A DNA stretch of 34,814 nt from Bacteroidota bacterium (GCA_018267875.1 JAFDXP010000030.1:1-34814), one strand, 5' to 3'; shown: positions 17,286 to 25,496, numbered from the stretch's first letter. Numbers and translations: made by a program. The notes: generated by a model from the sequence alone, not told the origin.

Positions 17286-18464
17286 TTACAGCTTTTCAAT
17301 CACCACAGCACTACCGCCGCCGCCGCCGTTGCAAATGCCTGCAGCTCCGATCTTTGCATTTTTCTGGTTCAATACGTGAATCAGCGTAACGAGAATACGT
17401 GCTCCGCTTGCACCTAACGGATGGCCTAATGAAACGGCACCACCATTTACATTTACTTGTTCGGGCTTCAATCCCATTTTTTGCATGTTAACTAACCCTA
17501 CAACACTAAATGCTTCATTTAATTCAAAGTAAGCTACATCGCCCATTTTCAAACCGGCTTTTGCTACTGCTTTTGGCAGTACAATAGAAGGTGTAGTAGT
17601 AAACCATTCTGGAGCTTGTTCTGCATCTGCATAAGCAAGAATTTTAGCAATTGGCTTTATGCCCAAAGCATCTGCTTTTTCTTTACTCATCAGAACTAAT
17701 GCAGCTGCGCCATCGTTCATGGTAGAGGAATTGGCAGCGGTTACAGAGCCATCTTTTACAAAAGCTGATTTCAGAGCTGGGATTTTATCAAACTTTACGT
17801 TCCAAGGCTCTTCATCTTTTGCAAACAGAATAGGCTCACCCTTTTTTTGAGGAATAGCTATCGGTACGATTTCTGCATCAAATAAGCCATTAGTTTGTGC
17901 TGCTTGACTCCTTTTGTAACTTTCAATAGCAAAAGCATCTTGATCTTCTCTACTAATGTTACATTCGGCTGCACACAATTCGGCTGCATTTCCCATAGGA
18001 TAGTTGTGATACACATCGGTAAGTCCATCTTTGGCAATGCCATCTATCAATGTTGTGTTGCCATATTTGTTGCCCCAACGCATGGTATCGCTATAAAAAG
18101 GGACATTGCTCATACTTTCCATTCCGCCGGCTATCACCACATCATTGTCGCCAAGCATAATGGATTGAGCACCTTGCATAACCGCTTTCATGCCTGATGC
18201 ACAAACTTTATTTACCGTTGTGCAAGAAACATGATCTGGTACTACTGCAAAACGAGCTGCTTGACGTGCTGGTGCTTGACCCAAATTTGCTTGCATCACA
18301 CAGCCCATCAATATTTCATTAATTTCATTGGGGTCAATGCCGGCGCGGTCTATTGCTGCCTTTATAGCAAAAGATCCAAGCTGGGTAGCGGAAAAATCTT
18401 TTAGGGAACCGCCCCAACTTCCCATTGGTGTTCGTACAGCCGAGACGATATATACTTCTCTCAT
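17286..18464 (-). CDS. Acetyl-CoA C-acetyltransferase (thiolase)
   Basis: The enzyme condenses two acetyl-CoA or cleaves acetoacetyl-CoA. The product is 392 aa from the ATG at 18464 (MREVYIVSAVRTPMGSWGG), the usual thiolase start and length. The nucleophile is Cys88 (NKVCASG). NEAFSVV, His348 in GHPLGASGAR and Cys378 in CNGGGGG complete the active site. A longer frame starting at 18509 would add a lysine-rich stretch upstream of the promoter box and is rejected. The -7 box TATTTTTG ends only 5 nt before the ATG, pointing to a leaderless mRNA. The gene is divergent from the PaaK-like gene. Confidence 0.93.
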   Translation of the reverse strand: MREVYIVSAVRTPMGSWGGSLKDFSATQLGSFAIKAAIDRAGIDPNEINEILMGCVMQANLGQAPARQAARFAVVPDHVSCTTVNKVCASGMKAVMQGAQSIMLGDNDVVIAGGMESMSNVPFYSDTMRWGNKYGNTTLIDGIAKDGLTDVYHNYPMGNAAELCAAECNISREDQDAFAIESYKRSQAAQTNGLFDAEIVPIAIPQKKGEPILFAKDEEPWNVKFDKIPALKSAFVKDGSVTAANSSTMNDGAAALVLMSKEKADALGIKPIAKILAYADAEQAPEWFTTTPSIVLPKAVAKAGLKMGDVAYFELNEAFSVVGLVNMQKMGLKPEQVNVNGGAVSLGHPLGASGARILVTLIHVLNQKNAKIGAAGICNGGGGGSAVVIEKL

Positions 18465-18469
18465 GTTGG

Positions 18470-18477
18470 CAAAAATA
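18470..18477 (-). promoter_or_regulatory. -7 box for the thiolase gene
   Basis: TATTTTTG on the minus strand fits TAnnTTTG, with 5 nt between the box and the ATG at 18464. Confidence 0.5.
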
Positions 18478-18655
18478 TTTTTACTTTTTTTAAAAAAAAT
18501 GACCGCCAAAGCTACTGAAATAACTGCTTTGTAGCACTTATCAAAAAAGCTTTATCACCCTATCGGGATATGAGTTTGTGAATCAGAAATAATTTCTAAA
18601 ATTTAGACCATAAAAATCAACCTTATTCAAATGTTGGACTCATCAATTCTGTCTA

Positions 18656-18687
18656 TTTGCAACATCGTCGTTTGCCCCTTACTTTTG
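18656..18687 (+). promoter_or_regulatory. Promoter of the PaaK-like gene
   Basis: TTTG (18656-18659), exactly 20 nt, then TACTTTTG (18680-18687). Both boxes match the Bacteroidota consensus, and the ATG at 18696 is 8 nt further on. Confidence 0.65.
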
Positions 18688-18695
18688 AAGAGAAT

Positions 18696-20009
18696 ATGAT
18701 TGTCCCTGCATTTCATCCCCAACTTGCATATTTAGAACTTTCCGCTCAAAAACAATGGCAGGAAAGTAAATTGCAAGAGCTTCTTGTTTATCTTAAAGCG
18801 AAATCAGCATTCTATGGAAAGATGTTTTTGCAAAACCATATTGCTATATCCAAGATTCGCACAATTAACGACTTACAATTTCTGCCTACCACTTCAAAAA
18901 ACGATATGCAGAATCATAATTGGGAGTTTTTATGTGTTTCAAACAAAGAAGTGTGTGAATATAACGCCACATCAGGCACATTGGGGAGCCCTGTAACTAT
19001 TGCCCTCACCGAAAGTGATTTACAACGGTTAGCATACAACGAACAACAATCTTTTTTGTGTGCCAATGCAAAAGCACAAGACATTTTCCAACTTATGCTA
19101 ACGCTTGATAGGCAATTCATGGCAGGCATGGCTTATTATTCCGGACTTCGTCAAATCGGAGCCGCCGTGATACGTACCGGACCCGGTTTACCAGCTATGC
19201 AATGGGATGTGCTTAGAAGGTTACAATCAAATAGTTTGGTAGCTGTTCCTTCATTTTTGCTCAAAATGATAGACTATGCCCTTGAACATAGTATTCCCCT
19301 AAATCAAACCTCAGTTGAAAAAGTAGTTTGTATAGGTGAAGGACTACGCAAGGCAGACTTCGGATTGAATGCACTGGGAGTACGCATACAAAACCAATGG
19401 AACATTGCACTACATAGCACCTATGCATCTACTGAAATGCAAACAGCCTTTACAGAATGTGGTGAAGGAAAAGGTGGACATCATTTGCCCGACTTACTTA
19501 TTTTTGAAATTTTGGATGATAAAGGCAATGCACTTCAAGAGGGAGAATATGGTGAAGTTGCCATTACTACTTTAGGCGTAACCGGTATGCCTCTTTTGCG
19601 CTATCGTACCGGAGATATTTGTTGCTTCTACGAAAGCCCTTGTGGATGTGGCAGAAAATCAAAACGACTAAGCCCCATTGTAGGGCGAAAAAAGCAAATG
19701 ATTAAATATAAAGGAACAACTCTTTATCCGCCAGCTATATTTGAACTTCTCAACCAACAACCATTCATTTCAGAATATTTGGTTGAAGTAAAAAATGATG
19801 ATTATGGAATGGATGAAATTATTCTTCACATCGAAACGCCCACCGATGAAGGCTCTTGTTCAAACATACTAAAACCTTTGCTGCAAACACACTTGAGGGT
19901 GATTCCAAAAATAGTTTTTCATCCGTCTGACACAATGCGACAAATGCAATTTCCTCATGCAGCCAGAAAACAAATTCGATTTGTTGACAAACGCGACAAT
20001 TCGTTTTAA
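18696..20009 (+). CDS. Phenylacetate-CoA ligase-like (PaaK) adenylate-forming enzyme
   Basis: This ANL-superfamily protein of 437 aa has PaaK length and architecture. It should activate a carboxylic acid as acyl-AMP and perhaps pass it to CoA. The phosphate-binding loop is TSGTLGSP (92-99), with Leu replacing the usual second Thr. STYASTEMQ, the GMPLLRYRTGDICCF hinge region and GRKKQMIKYKGTTLYP in the C-terminal domain also fit. A Cys-rich patch (YESPCGCGRKS) is like that of PaaK proteins. The start ATG at 18696 lies just behind a strong promoter; a TTG at 18657, which would lengthen the frame, is part of the -33 box. No other phenylacetate-pathway gene is in the window, so the substrate is open. 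Confidence 0.85.
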   Translation: MIVPAFHPQLAYLELSAQKQWQESKLQELLVYLKAKSAFYGKMFLQNHIAISKIRTINDLQFLPTTSKNDMQNHNWEFLCVSNKEVCEYNATSGTLGSPVTIALTESDLQRLAYNEQQSFLCANAKAQDIFQLMLTLDRQFMAGMAYYSGLRQIGAAVIRTGPGLPAMQWDVLRRLQSNSLVAVPSFLLKMIDYALEHSIPLNQTSVEKVVCIGEGLRKADFGLNALGVRIQNQWNIALHSTYASTEMQTAFTECGEGKGGHHLPDLLIFEILDDKGNALQEGEYGEVAITTLGVTGMPLLRYRTGDICCFYESPCGCGRKSKRLSPIVGRKKQMIKYKGTTLYPPAIFELLNQQPFISEYLVEVKNDDYGMDEIILHIETPTDEGSCSNILKPLLQTHLRVIPKIVFHPSDTMRQMQFPHAARKQIRFVDKRDNSF

Positions 20010-20035
20010 GCATCTCTTCTTTTAAAACAAGAATG

Positions 20036-20055
20036 GCTTATTGTTTCAAATAAGC
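20036..20055 (+). terminator. Possible weak terminator of the PaaK-like gene
   Basis: GCTTATT (20036-20042) pairs with AATAAGC (20049-20055) over 6 nt. No T-run follows on the plus strand. Confidence 0.25.
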
Positions 20056-20093
20056 ATCAGATAAAGCTCCGTTATGCTTGATAAATTAAAGGG

Positions 20094-20125
20094 TTTGTTG
20101 ATGGTGTGAAAATTGGGTATATTAC
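20094..20125 (+). promoter_or_regulatory. Possible promoter of the acyl-CoA ligase gene
   Basis: TTTG (20094-20097), a 20-nt spacer and TATATTAC (20118-20125, two mismatches to TAnnTTTG) lie 3 nt before the ATG. Confidence 0.3.
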
Positions 20126-20128
20126 AAC

Positions 20129-21898
20129 ATGATCACACGCCTTTTTGATATCGTAGCGCAGCGGTACGAAATGGAACCTAACCAAGTGATGCTCGCTGCA
20201 AAAGAAAACGGAAATTGGAAAAATTATTCCTGTGCAGAAGTTTGGGAAACGGCGCAAAGCCTTGCCGGAGGCTTGCTTTCCTTAGGTATCAGTGAAGAAA
20301 TTGAACAAGTAGATACGCAAGAAAAAATAGCTATTGTTTCGACCAATCGTCCAGAATGGATCATTACTGATTTGGCTTCACAGCTTTGTGGTGCGGCACT
20401 TACCCCTATTTATCCTACAATAAGCCCCGAAGAGTTTGCCTATATTTTAAATGAAGCATCGGCAAAGATTTTGTTTGTTTCTGGCAAAGAATTGTATGAG
20501 CGATTTTCCGGTGTTTTTTCTACTGTGCCATCTCTAAAATTTATTTACTCTTTTGATGAAGTACCAGGAATTGAAACTTATCAAGCCTTAATCCGCAAAG
20601 GGTTAAGCCCAAATCAAAAACTAATTGAACGCATTAATAGCAATACTTTAGCAACCATCATCTACACGTCCGGCACCACAGGTAGCCCCAAAGGTGTGAT
20701 GCTTAGTCATAAAAACATTGTCAGTAATGTGCAAGACAGCATTCCTGAATTTTGGTTTGCTGAAAATGGAGATCGGGCATTAAGCTTTCTTCCTTTAAAT
20801 CATATTTTCGAAAGGATGGTATCCTACATCTATCTCCAATCGGGTGTGAGCATCTATTATGCAGAAAGTATGGATACGATTGGCGACAATTTGAAAGAAG
20901 TGAAACCTATCGTGTTCACAACAGTTCCCCGATTATTAGAAAAAGTTTATGAAAAAATTTTGGCAAAGGGAATGGATTTGAAGGGTTTCAAACGAGCCTT
21001 ATTTTTTTGGGCATTAGATATCGGTTTTAAGTTTGACAATGTAGATCAGGGAAGTTGGTGGTATCGCCAACAATTATCGCTTGCCAATAAACTCATCTTT
21101 TCAAAATGGAGAGAAGCCTTAGGGGGGCAAGTAAAAGCCATAGTAACCGGCGCTGCTCCTTGCCAGGAACGGCTTATCAGAATATTTACCGCAGCCGGAA
21201 TAATCATTATGGAAGGGTATGGACTAACAGAAACGTCACCCGTTATTTCAGTGAACAAATTTAAAAGCTCGGGCAGAAGAGTTGGCACTATTGGACCATT
21301 AATTCAAAATGTGGAAGTAAAAATTGCTACTGATGGAGAAATATTGACACGAGGAAACAATGTAATGGTAGGCTATTACAAACGCCCCGACCTGACCGCT
21401 GAAGTGATGGAGAATGGTTGGTTTAAAACTGGAGATATTGGAGAATGGATTGAAGGAAGATTTTTAAAAATTACGGACAGAAAAAAGGAAATTTTCAAAA
21501 CCTCCGGCGGAAAGTATGTTGCTCCTCAAGCCGTTGAAAACAAGATGCGCGAAAGTGCCTTTATTGAACAAATTATGGTCATCGGCGACAACAGAAAATT
21601 TGTAAGCGCCTTGATAGTCCCTTCGTTTAATAATCTTAGGAAATACTTGTCTGACAAAGGTATAACACCCTCAGCTAGCAATGAAGAATTGCTAAAAACA
21701 ACAACCGTCATAGATTTGATACAAAAGCAAGTAGATAAATACAATATAGAATTGGGGCATGTAGAGCAGGTCAAAAAATTCACCTTATTATCTTCAGAAT
21801 GGACAGTTGATTCCGGCGAGCTAACACCTTCGCTCAAAACTCGTAGGAAAATCATTGAAAAGAAATTCGCCCAACAAATTGAAACCATGTACGATTAG
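20129..21898 (+). CDS. Long-chain fatty-acid-CoA ligase (AMP-binding)
   Basis: This enzyme of 589 aa activates long-chain fatty acids to acyl-CoA with ATP, probably at the inner face of the membrane. It is the FadD15/long-chain ACSL type and of typical length. The AMP-binding motif is TSGTTGSPKG near residues 180-189, preceded by IIY. LPLNHIFER, the A5 motif GYGLTETSPV and the KTGDIGEW and ITDRKKEIFKTSGGKYVAP motifs of the C-terminal lid domain follow. It lies 119 nt behind the PaaK-like gene on the same strand, and a hairpin at 21958-21979 closes the pair. Together with the nearby thiolase it suggests fatty-acid breakdown. Confidence 0.93.
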   Translation: MITRLFDIVAQRYEMEPNQVMLAAKENGNWKNYSCAEVWETAQSLAGGLLSLGISEEIEQVDTQEKIAIVSTNRPEWIITDLASQLCGAALTPIYPTISPEEFAYILNEASAKILFVSGKELYERFSGVFSTVPSLKFIYSFDEVPGIETYQALIRKGLSPNQKLIERINSNTLATIIYTSGTTGSPKGVMLSHKNIVSNVQDSIPEFWFAENGDRALSFLPLNHIFERMVSYIYLQSGVSIYYAESMDTIGDNLKEVKPIVFTTVPRLLEKVYEKILAKGMDLKGFKRALFFWALDIGFKFDNVDQGSWWYRQQLSLANKLIFSKWREALGGQVKAIVTGAAPCQERLIRIFTAAGIIIMEGYGLTETSPVISVNKFKSSGRRVGTIGPLIQNVEVKIATDGEILTRGNNVMVGYYKRPDLTAEVMENGWFKTGDIGEWIEGRFLKITDRKKEIFKTSGGKYVAPQAVENKMRESAFIEQIMVIGDNRKFVSALIVPSFNNLRKYLSDKGITPSASNEELLKTTTVIDLIQKQVDKYNIELGHVEQVKKFTLLSSEWTVDSGELTPSLKTRRKIIEKKFAQQIETMYD

Positions 21899-21957
21899 AA
21901 AACCTTATCTGATATCCTAACCCAATGTTTTTAATCCTATTTTCGTCTTCATAAATG

Positions 21958-21979
21958 AAAGTACACGATTGTACTTTTT
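21958..21979 (+). terminator. Terminator of the acyl-CoA ligase gene
   Basis: AAAGTACA (21958-21965) pairs with TGTACTTT (21970-21977) over a CGAT loop, followed by TT. It sits only 19 nt before the next start codon (21998). Confidence 0.5.
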
Positions 21980-21997
21980 AACTAACAAAAATACCTT

Positions 21998-22846
21998 ATG
22001 AAATTCACGCTTCCCATTTTCTTCGTAAGCACATTGGTGCTTTCTATTCATTCATTTGCTCAAGATCGAATATATACCCGATCGGGAGGTGAGTTTGAGG
22101 TTAAGATTAAAGAAATTAACCCTCGATCCGTGATTTACAAAAAATGGAAAAGCCAAGACGGGCCTGATTATGTGATGCCTAAAAATGAAATTGATCGAAT
22201 TAAATATAGTAATGGAGATGAAGAAAAAATGAGTACTCGTTCAGTGATGGCACGTCAGCGAGTAGGTGTAAACAATGCACGTTATCCACTCAATACCTTT
22301 AGTATTCTTCCTTTAGCCATGAATAATTTCAGTGCGGTGGGCGTAGGAATATCCTATGAACGATTTTTGGACAAAGGCAATTTTGTAAGTCTTTATCTAC
22401 CCATTGTTTTTTCGTTTAACAATCGCTCAAACTATTACAACAACAATACCGGACTATATGAAAAATCGAATGATTACATGACCTGGTTTATGCCCGGATG
22501 TAAATTTTACCCAACCTCCAGCAATGGCATTGTGCGCTATGCCGTTGGTGGGTCATTGTCCTTTGCATCAGGTCAAAAAACTTACACTAAAAACACTTGG
22601 GATCCTGCTATTAATGGATATCGCACCGATCGCACACAAGGAAATATAACGATGTTAGGGTTTATGGTCAATAACTCGCTTAATATTCAACCTACCCAAC
22701 ATCTTCATTTAGGCTTAGAAATGGGTTTAGGAATTCCTTATTATGTTTCCGACAAAACAGCTAATAACGGAGCATATGCCAGTGATAACGTTTTTAGTAA
22801 TTCACCGTTAATACAATTCAACTTTAATATTGGTTATCGTTTTTAA
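21998..22846 (+). CDS. Outer-membrane beta-barrel protein with an N-terminal soluble segment
   Basis: The protein has 282 aa with a signal peptide (MKFTLPIFFVSTLVLSIHSFAQ). Residues ~23-75 look like a small all-beta module seen in some Bacteroidota surface proteins (YTRSGGEFEVKIKEINPRSVIYKKW, MPKNEIDRIKYSNGDEE). From ~95 onward come amphipathic strands ending in FNFNIGYRF, with the C-terminal Phe typical of outer-membrane barrels. The specific family and ligand are unknown. No promoter box was recognised, and the preceding hairpin at 21958-21979 suggests an independent transcript. Confidence 0.65.
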   Translation: MKFTLPIFFVSTLVLSIHSFAQDRIYTRSGGEFEVKIKEINPRSVIYKKWKSQDGPDYVMPKNEIDRIKYSNGDEEKMSTRSVMARQRVGVNNARYPLNTFSILPLAMNNFSAVGVGISYERFLDKGNFVSLYLPIVFSFNNRSNYYNNNTGLYEKSNDYMTWFMPGCKFYPTSSNGIVRYAVGGSLSFASGQKTYTKNTWDPAINGYRTDRTQGNITMLGFMVNNSLNIQPTQHLHLGLEMGLGIPYYVSDKTANNGAYASDNVFSNSPLIQFNFNIGYRF

Positions 22847-22874
22847 ACTTTAGATGAGCAAACGTTATCTTCTA

Positions 22875-23555
22875 TCATTTATGAGTAGTTGATTTCAGCT
22901 TGTCTTTAAAAACCTTTCTGAATTTATCCAATTTGGGCTGCACGACCCACACACAGTAAGATTGAGAGCTATTGTCATTATAATAATTTTGATGATAGTT
23001 CTCTGCCTTAAAAAATTTAGTAAACGGAGAAATTTCAGTTACTATTTCTCCATTAAAGGCATGTTCTTGATTCAGTTTTTGTTTATAGTTTTCTGCCTTT
23101 TTTCTTTGCTCCTCATTGTGATAAAAAATCACACTTCTATATTGTGTACCCACATCATTTCCTTGCCTATTCAACTGCGTAGGGTCGTGTGCGACCCAAA
23201 AAGCAGCCAGCAATTCATCATAGCTGATTTTTGACGGATCGAAATAAATATTTGACACTTCAGCATGTCCCGTATTACCTGAGCAAACTTGTTTGTAAGT
23301 TGGGTTTTCAACCGATCCACCACTATACCCAGATTCTACTTTCACTACCCCTTCTAACTGTTGAAATTGTGCTTCCGTACACCAAAAACAACCGGCTCCA
23401 AATGTTGCGGTATCAATTTTCTGTTCTTGTTTCATTTCGTTTTTTTCGTTCATAGCCAGAAAGGTTTTAGACTGTTCTACATGATTTTGTGCGCAAGCAG
23501 ATAGTTGCAAAACAACAAGAACTGCACCAAAAAGCCATTTTATTTTTTGCTTCAT
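22875..23555 (-). CDS. msrA: Peptide-methionine (S)-S-oxide reductase, lipoprotein form
   Basis: MsrA reduces methionine-S-sulfoxide in damaged proteins. The product is 226 aa from the ATG at 23555. A signal peptide ends at the lipobox LSAC (Cys21), so this copy should be anchored in a membrane and work in the envelope, not the cytosol. A ~25-residue Lys/Glu-rich linker follows. The catalytic domain opens with FGAGCFWCTE (nucleophile Cys56) and contains VESGYSGG, GTQYRSVIF and, near the end, NYYNDN and SYCVW. A TTG at 23562-23564 would add three residues, but the ATG fits the signal peptide better. A -7 box TAATTTTG is 14 nt upstream of the ATG. Confidence 0.93.
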   Translation of the reverse strand: MKQKIKWLFGAVLVVLQLSACAQNHVEQSKTFLAMNEKNEMKQEQKIDTATFGAGCFWCTEAQFQQLEGVVKVESGYSGGSVENPTYKQVCSGNTGHAEVSNIYFDPSKISYDELLAAFWVAHDPTQLNRQGNDVGTQYRSVIFYHNEEQRKKAENYKQKLNQEHAFNGEIVTEISPFTKFFKAENYHQNYYNDNSSQSYCVWVVQPKLDKFRKVFKDKLKSTTHK

Positions 23556-23569
23556 AATTTTCAAAACTA

Positions 23570-23577
23570 CAAAATTA
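23570..23577 (-). promoter_or_regulatory. -7 box for msrA
   Basis: TAATTTTG on the minus strand fits TAnnTTTG, 14 nt before the ATG at 23555. Confidence 0.45.
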
Positions 23578-23663
23578 AGAGCTGAAATGCTTGCCGATAG
23601 CGGCTTTCATAGGTTAGCTTAACATGACCTTAGAAAATATCTCAAGGAAAATCACGATTTTCT

Positions 23664-23693
23664 TTTGTAAATCGAATTGCCCGTTTAATTTTG
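23664..23693 (+). promoter_or_regulatory. Promoter of tRNA-Ser
   Basis: TTTG (23664-23667), an 18-nt spacer and TAATTTTG (23686-23693). The mature tRNA begins 5 nt after the box, so the 5' leader is almost absent. Confidence 0.6.
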
Positions 23694-23698
23694 GCCTC

Positions 23699-23783
23699 GG
23701 AGAGATGGCAGAGCGGTCGAATGCGGCGGTCTTGAAAACCGTTGACTGTAAAAGGTCCGGGGGTTCGAATCCCTCTCTCTCCG
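23699..23783 (+). tRNA. tRNA-Ser (anticodon TGA)
   Basis: An 85-nt class II tRNA with a long variable arm. The acceptor is GGAGAGA/TCTCTCC, the anticodon loop CTTGAAA with TGA at 23733-23735, the T arm GGGGG-TTCGAAT-CCCTC, and the discriminator G as in serine tRNAs. CCA is not encoded. Confidence 0.95.
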
Positions 23784-23790
23784 CCCTCAA

Positions 23791-23822
23791 AAAAAAGAGC
23801 TATTGATCAATAGCTCTTTTTT
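23791..23822 (+). terminator. Palindromic terminator of tRNA-Ser
   Basis: A perfect 32-nt palindrome: A6-GAGCTATTGA followed by its complement ending in T6. It works on both strands. Confidence 0.8.
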
Positions 23823-23912
23823 ATTCCCTTTTGAAAATCGAAAATTAATCGTTTGGACATATAGGATCACCTATTTTTAATTTGCTACTTTCCTACCACT
23901 GTATTCAAAAAT

Positions 23913-23941
23913 AAAAAGGATGTACTTTATATACACCCTTT
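23913..23941 (-). terminator. Terminator of the distal cold-shock gene
   Basis: On the minus strand AAAGGGTGTA (23941-23932) pairs with TACATCCTTT (23924-23915), including one G.T pair, followed by a T-rich run. Confidence 0.65.
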
Positions 23942-23966
23942 AAAATCACTGAAAACAATTTGTGTT

Positions 23967-24158
23967 CTATATTTTCTTGACGTTTATGGCATTTTTACCT
24001 TTTTTCCCATCTTGAACTTCGTATGACACACGATCATTTTGGGCAATTTTGTCCACTAAACCGGTTACATGCACAAATACTTCAGCCCCGCCATCAGCAG
24101 GCATAATGAAGCCGAAACCCTTTGTTTCGTTGAAAAATTTTACGGTACCTTCTTGCAT
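23967..24158 (-). CDS. Cold-shock domain protein (distal copy)
   Basis: A 63-aa single cold-shock domain, an OB-fold RNA/ssDNA-binding protein that acts as an RNA chaperone. RNP1 is KGFGFI (13-18) and RNP2 is VFVHV (27-31), with the aromatic residues Phe8 and Phe9 in VKFFN. It matches the neighbouring copy at 46 of 63 positions. Position 19 is Met here and Lys in the other copy, inside the nucleic-acid-binding surface. The 5' region 24159-24262 has no clear -7 box but a TACAGAA/TTCTGTA hairpin (24216-24240), which may belong to a structured leader. Confidence 0.92.
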   Translation of the reverse strand: MQEGTVKFFNETKGFGFIMPADGGAEVFVHVTGLVDKIAQNDRVSYEVQDGKKGKNAINVKKI

Positions 24159-24262
24159 AAAAAAAGAAATAAGTAATGAAATAATGCAGTCAAGTTAAAA
24201 CTTTTTTCTTGAAATACAGAATCTATTTTTTATTTCTGTAAAGAAAAGAGGTTGTTTAGAAT

Positions 24263-24293
24263 AAAAAAAAGAGGTTGTGAAACACAACCCCTC
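24263..24293 (-). terminator. Terminator between the two cold-shock genes
   Basis: On the minus strand GAGGGGTTGTG (one bulged base) pairs with CACAACCTC over TTT, followed by T8 (plus strand A8 at 24263-24270). Confidence 0.75.
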
Positions 24294-24320
24294 AAAGTTC
24301 TTAGTATGATGATTTCAAAC

Positions 24321-24512
24321 TTAGATAACTTTCACGTTTACGGCGTTCAAACCTTTCTTACCGTTCTGAACTTCGAAACTTACATGATCGTTTTCGCGGA
24401 TCTCATCAATTAATCCTGAAACGTGAACGAAAATGTCTTGTCCGCCATTGTTTGGTTTAATAAAACCGAAGCCCTTCGTTTCGTTGAAGAACTTTACTGT
24501 ACCTTCTTGCAT
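24321..24512 (-). CDS. Cold-shock domain protein (proximal copy)
   Basis: A 63-aa cold-shock protein with RNP1 KGFGFIKP and RNP2 IFVHV, the canonical Bacteroidota form. It has its own promoter (TTTG-N22-TACCTTTG) with a leader of about 25 nt and its own terminator, so the two tandem copies can be expressed separately. It probably arose by duplication with the distal copy 162 nt away; the first 18 residues of both are identical. Confidence 0.94.
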   Translation of the reverse strand: MQEGTVKFFNETKGFGFIKPNNGGQDIFVHVSGLIDEIRENDHVSFEVQNGKKGLNAVNVKVI

Positions 24513-24537
24513 TGTAAATAAATAAAAAAATGAATTG

Positions 24538-24571
24538 CAAAGGTACGTATAAAATCAATATCTCGAACAAA
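24538..24571 (-). promoter_or_regulatory. Promoter of the proximal cold-shock gene
   Basis: On the minus strand TTTG (24571-24568), 22 nt, then TACCTTTG (24545-24538). The ATG at 24512 is 25 nt downstream. Confidence 0.55.
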
Positions 24572-24578
24572 TATTTTG

Positions 24579-25409
24579 TTAGAACTTGTTAATTTCTATT
24601 TTTTTCAAGCTTCGATGCTTTCCTAAGGTAATATCATAGCCTATCAGCCCAATACATTCTACATAGCCAAAATGGTGGCTTGCTTTTCCTCCTTCGCTGG
24701 CAAGTGAATTGATATAGTTTGCATAGCCTCCTTTTACAGTGCCTTCTAAAAAAAGGTTTCGAAATGGATATACTCTTGCTCCCAATTCTGCACTGGCAAT
24801 ATAGCCGGCAATGTGAAATTTGTTATTGAGTCGAGCACCTTTATACGTAACATCAGTACGAGGAATCACGAAACCTGCGCCCAGTTTGACAATTGCAGCA
24901 ATAATGGTTCTTTTCTTTGGTGTTTCAAGTAATGGTTGAATACCTACATAATTCAAATGAACAAAATTGGCTCCATCTGTGTGTTCAAAGTGCAAAAAAG
25001 CAGGGTCAACAACTGTATCTTTATTCATATACTGACCATCTATGAAACCTTCAATATGATATTTTTGATAGTCGGTTACTACATATTTTGCATGATCAAA
25101 ACTCAGTTCAAATGCATGAGTATGTTGCGGGTTTAAATAAAATCCAATTCGATAGTTGTATTGAGGGATTGAGATATCTAAAGGAGAACTGATGATGGAT
25201 CCAAAATCAGGCTTGTCGTGTGCTACCACATTTACTAATCGAAAATCATATTCTCCCTCTTTTTGAAAATGAATAGTGCTTCGAGTAAACCATTCTCGAT
25301 TGTATCCCCATTGTAAATAAATGCCTTCCAGCGATTTATTTTTAAAGAGCCTTGCAGAAGCTGTTTGTACAATAAAAAGAGAAAGAATGAAAGCAAAAAA
25401 AAACCGCAT
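24579..25409 (-). CDS. Outer-membrane beta-barrel protein, unknown role
   Basis: The protein has 276 aa with a signal peptide (MRFFFAFILSLFIVQTASA, cleavage before RLF). The mature part has many amphipathic strands (GIYLQWGYNREWFTR, YRIGFYLNPQHTHAFELSFD, LFLEGTVKGGYANY, GYDITLGKH), consistent with an 8-12-stranded barrel. His and Tyr are frequent. I do not recognise a family. A -7 box TAATTTTG lies 23 nt upstream of the ATG. Confidence 0.65.
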   Translation of the reverse strand: MRFFFAFILSLFIVQTASARLFKNKSLEGIYLQWGYNREWFTRSTIHFQKEGEYDFRLVNVVAHDKPDFGSIISSPLDISIPQYNYRIGFYLNPQHTHAFELSFDHAKYVVTDYQKYHIEGFIDGQYMNKDTVVDPAFLHFEHTDGANFVHLNYVGIQPLLETPKKRTIIAAIVKLGAGFVIPRTDVTYKGARLNNKFHIAGYIASAELGARVYPFRNLFLEGTVKGGYANYINSLASEGGKASHHFGYVECIGLIGYDITLGKHRSLKKIEINKF

Positions 25410-25432
25410 GTAGCCTATTTTAGAACGTGGGC

Positions 25433-25440
25433 AAAATTAA
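25433..25440 (-). promoter_or_regulatory. -7 box for the barrel gene at 24579-25409
   Basis: TAATTTTG on the minus strand fits TAnnTTTG. Confidence 0.45.
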
Positions 25441-25496
25441 TTCCTTCACACTACTATTTTTTGAAAATAATAGACTTAAAAGTAACATGGGTTGTA

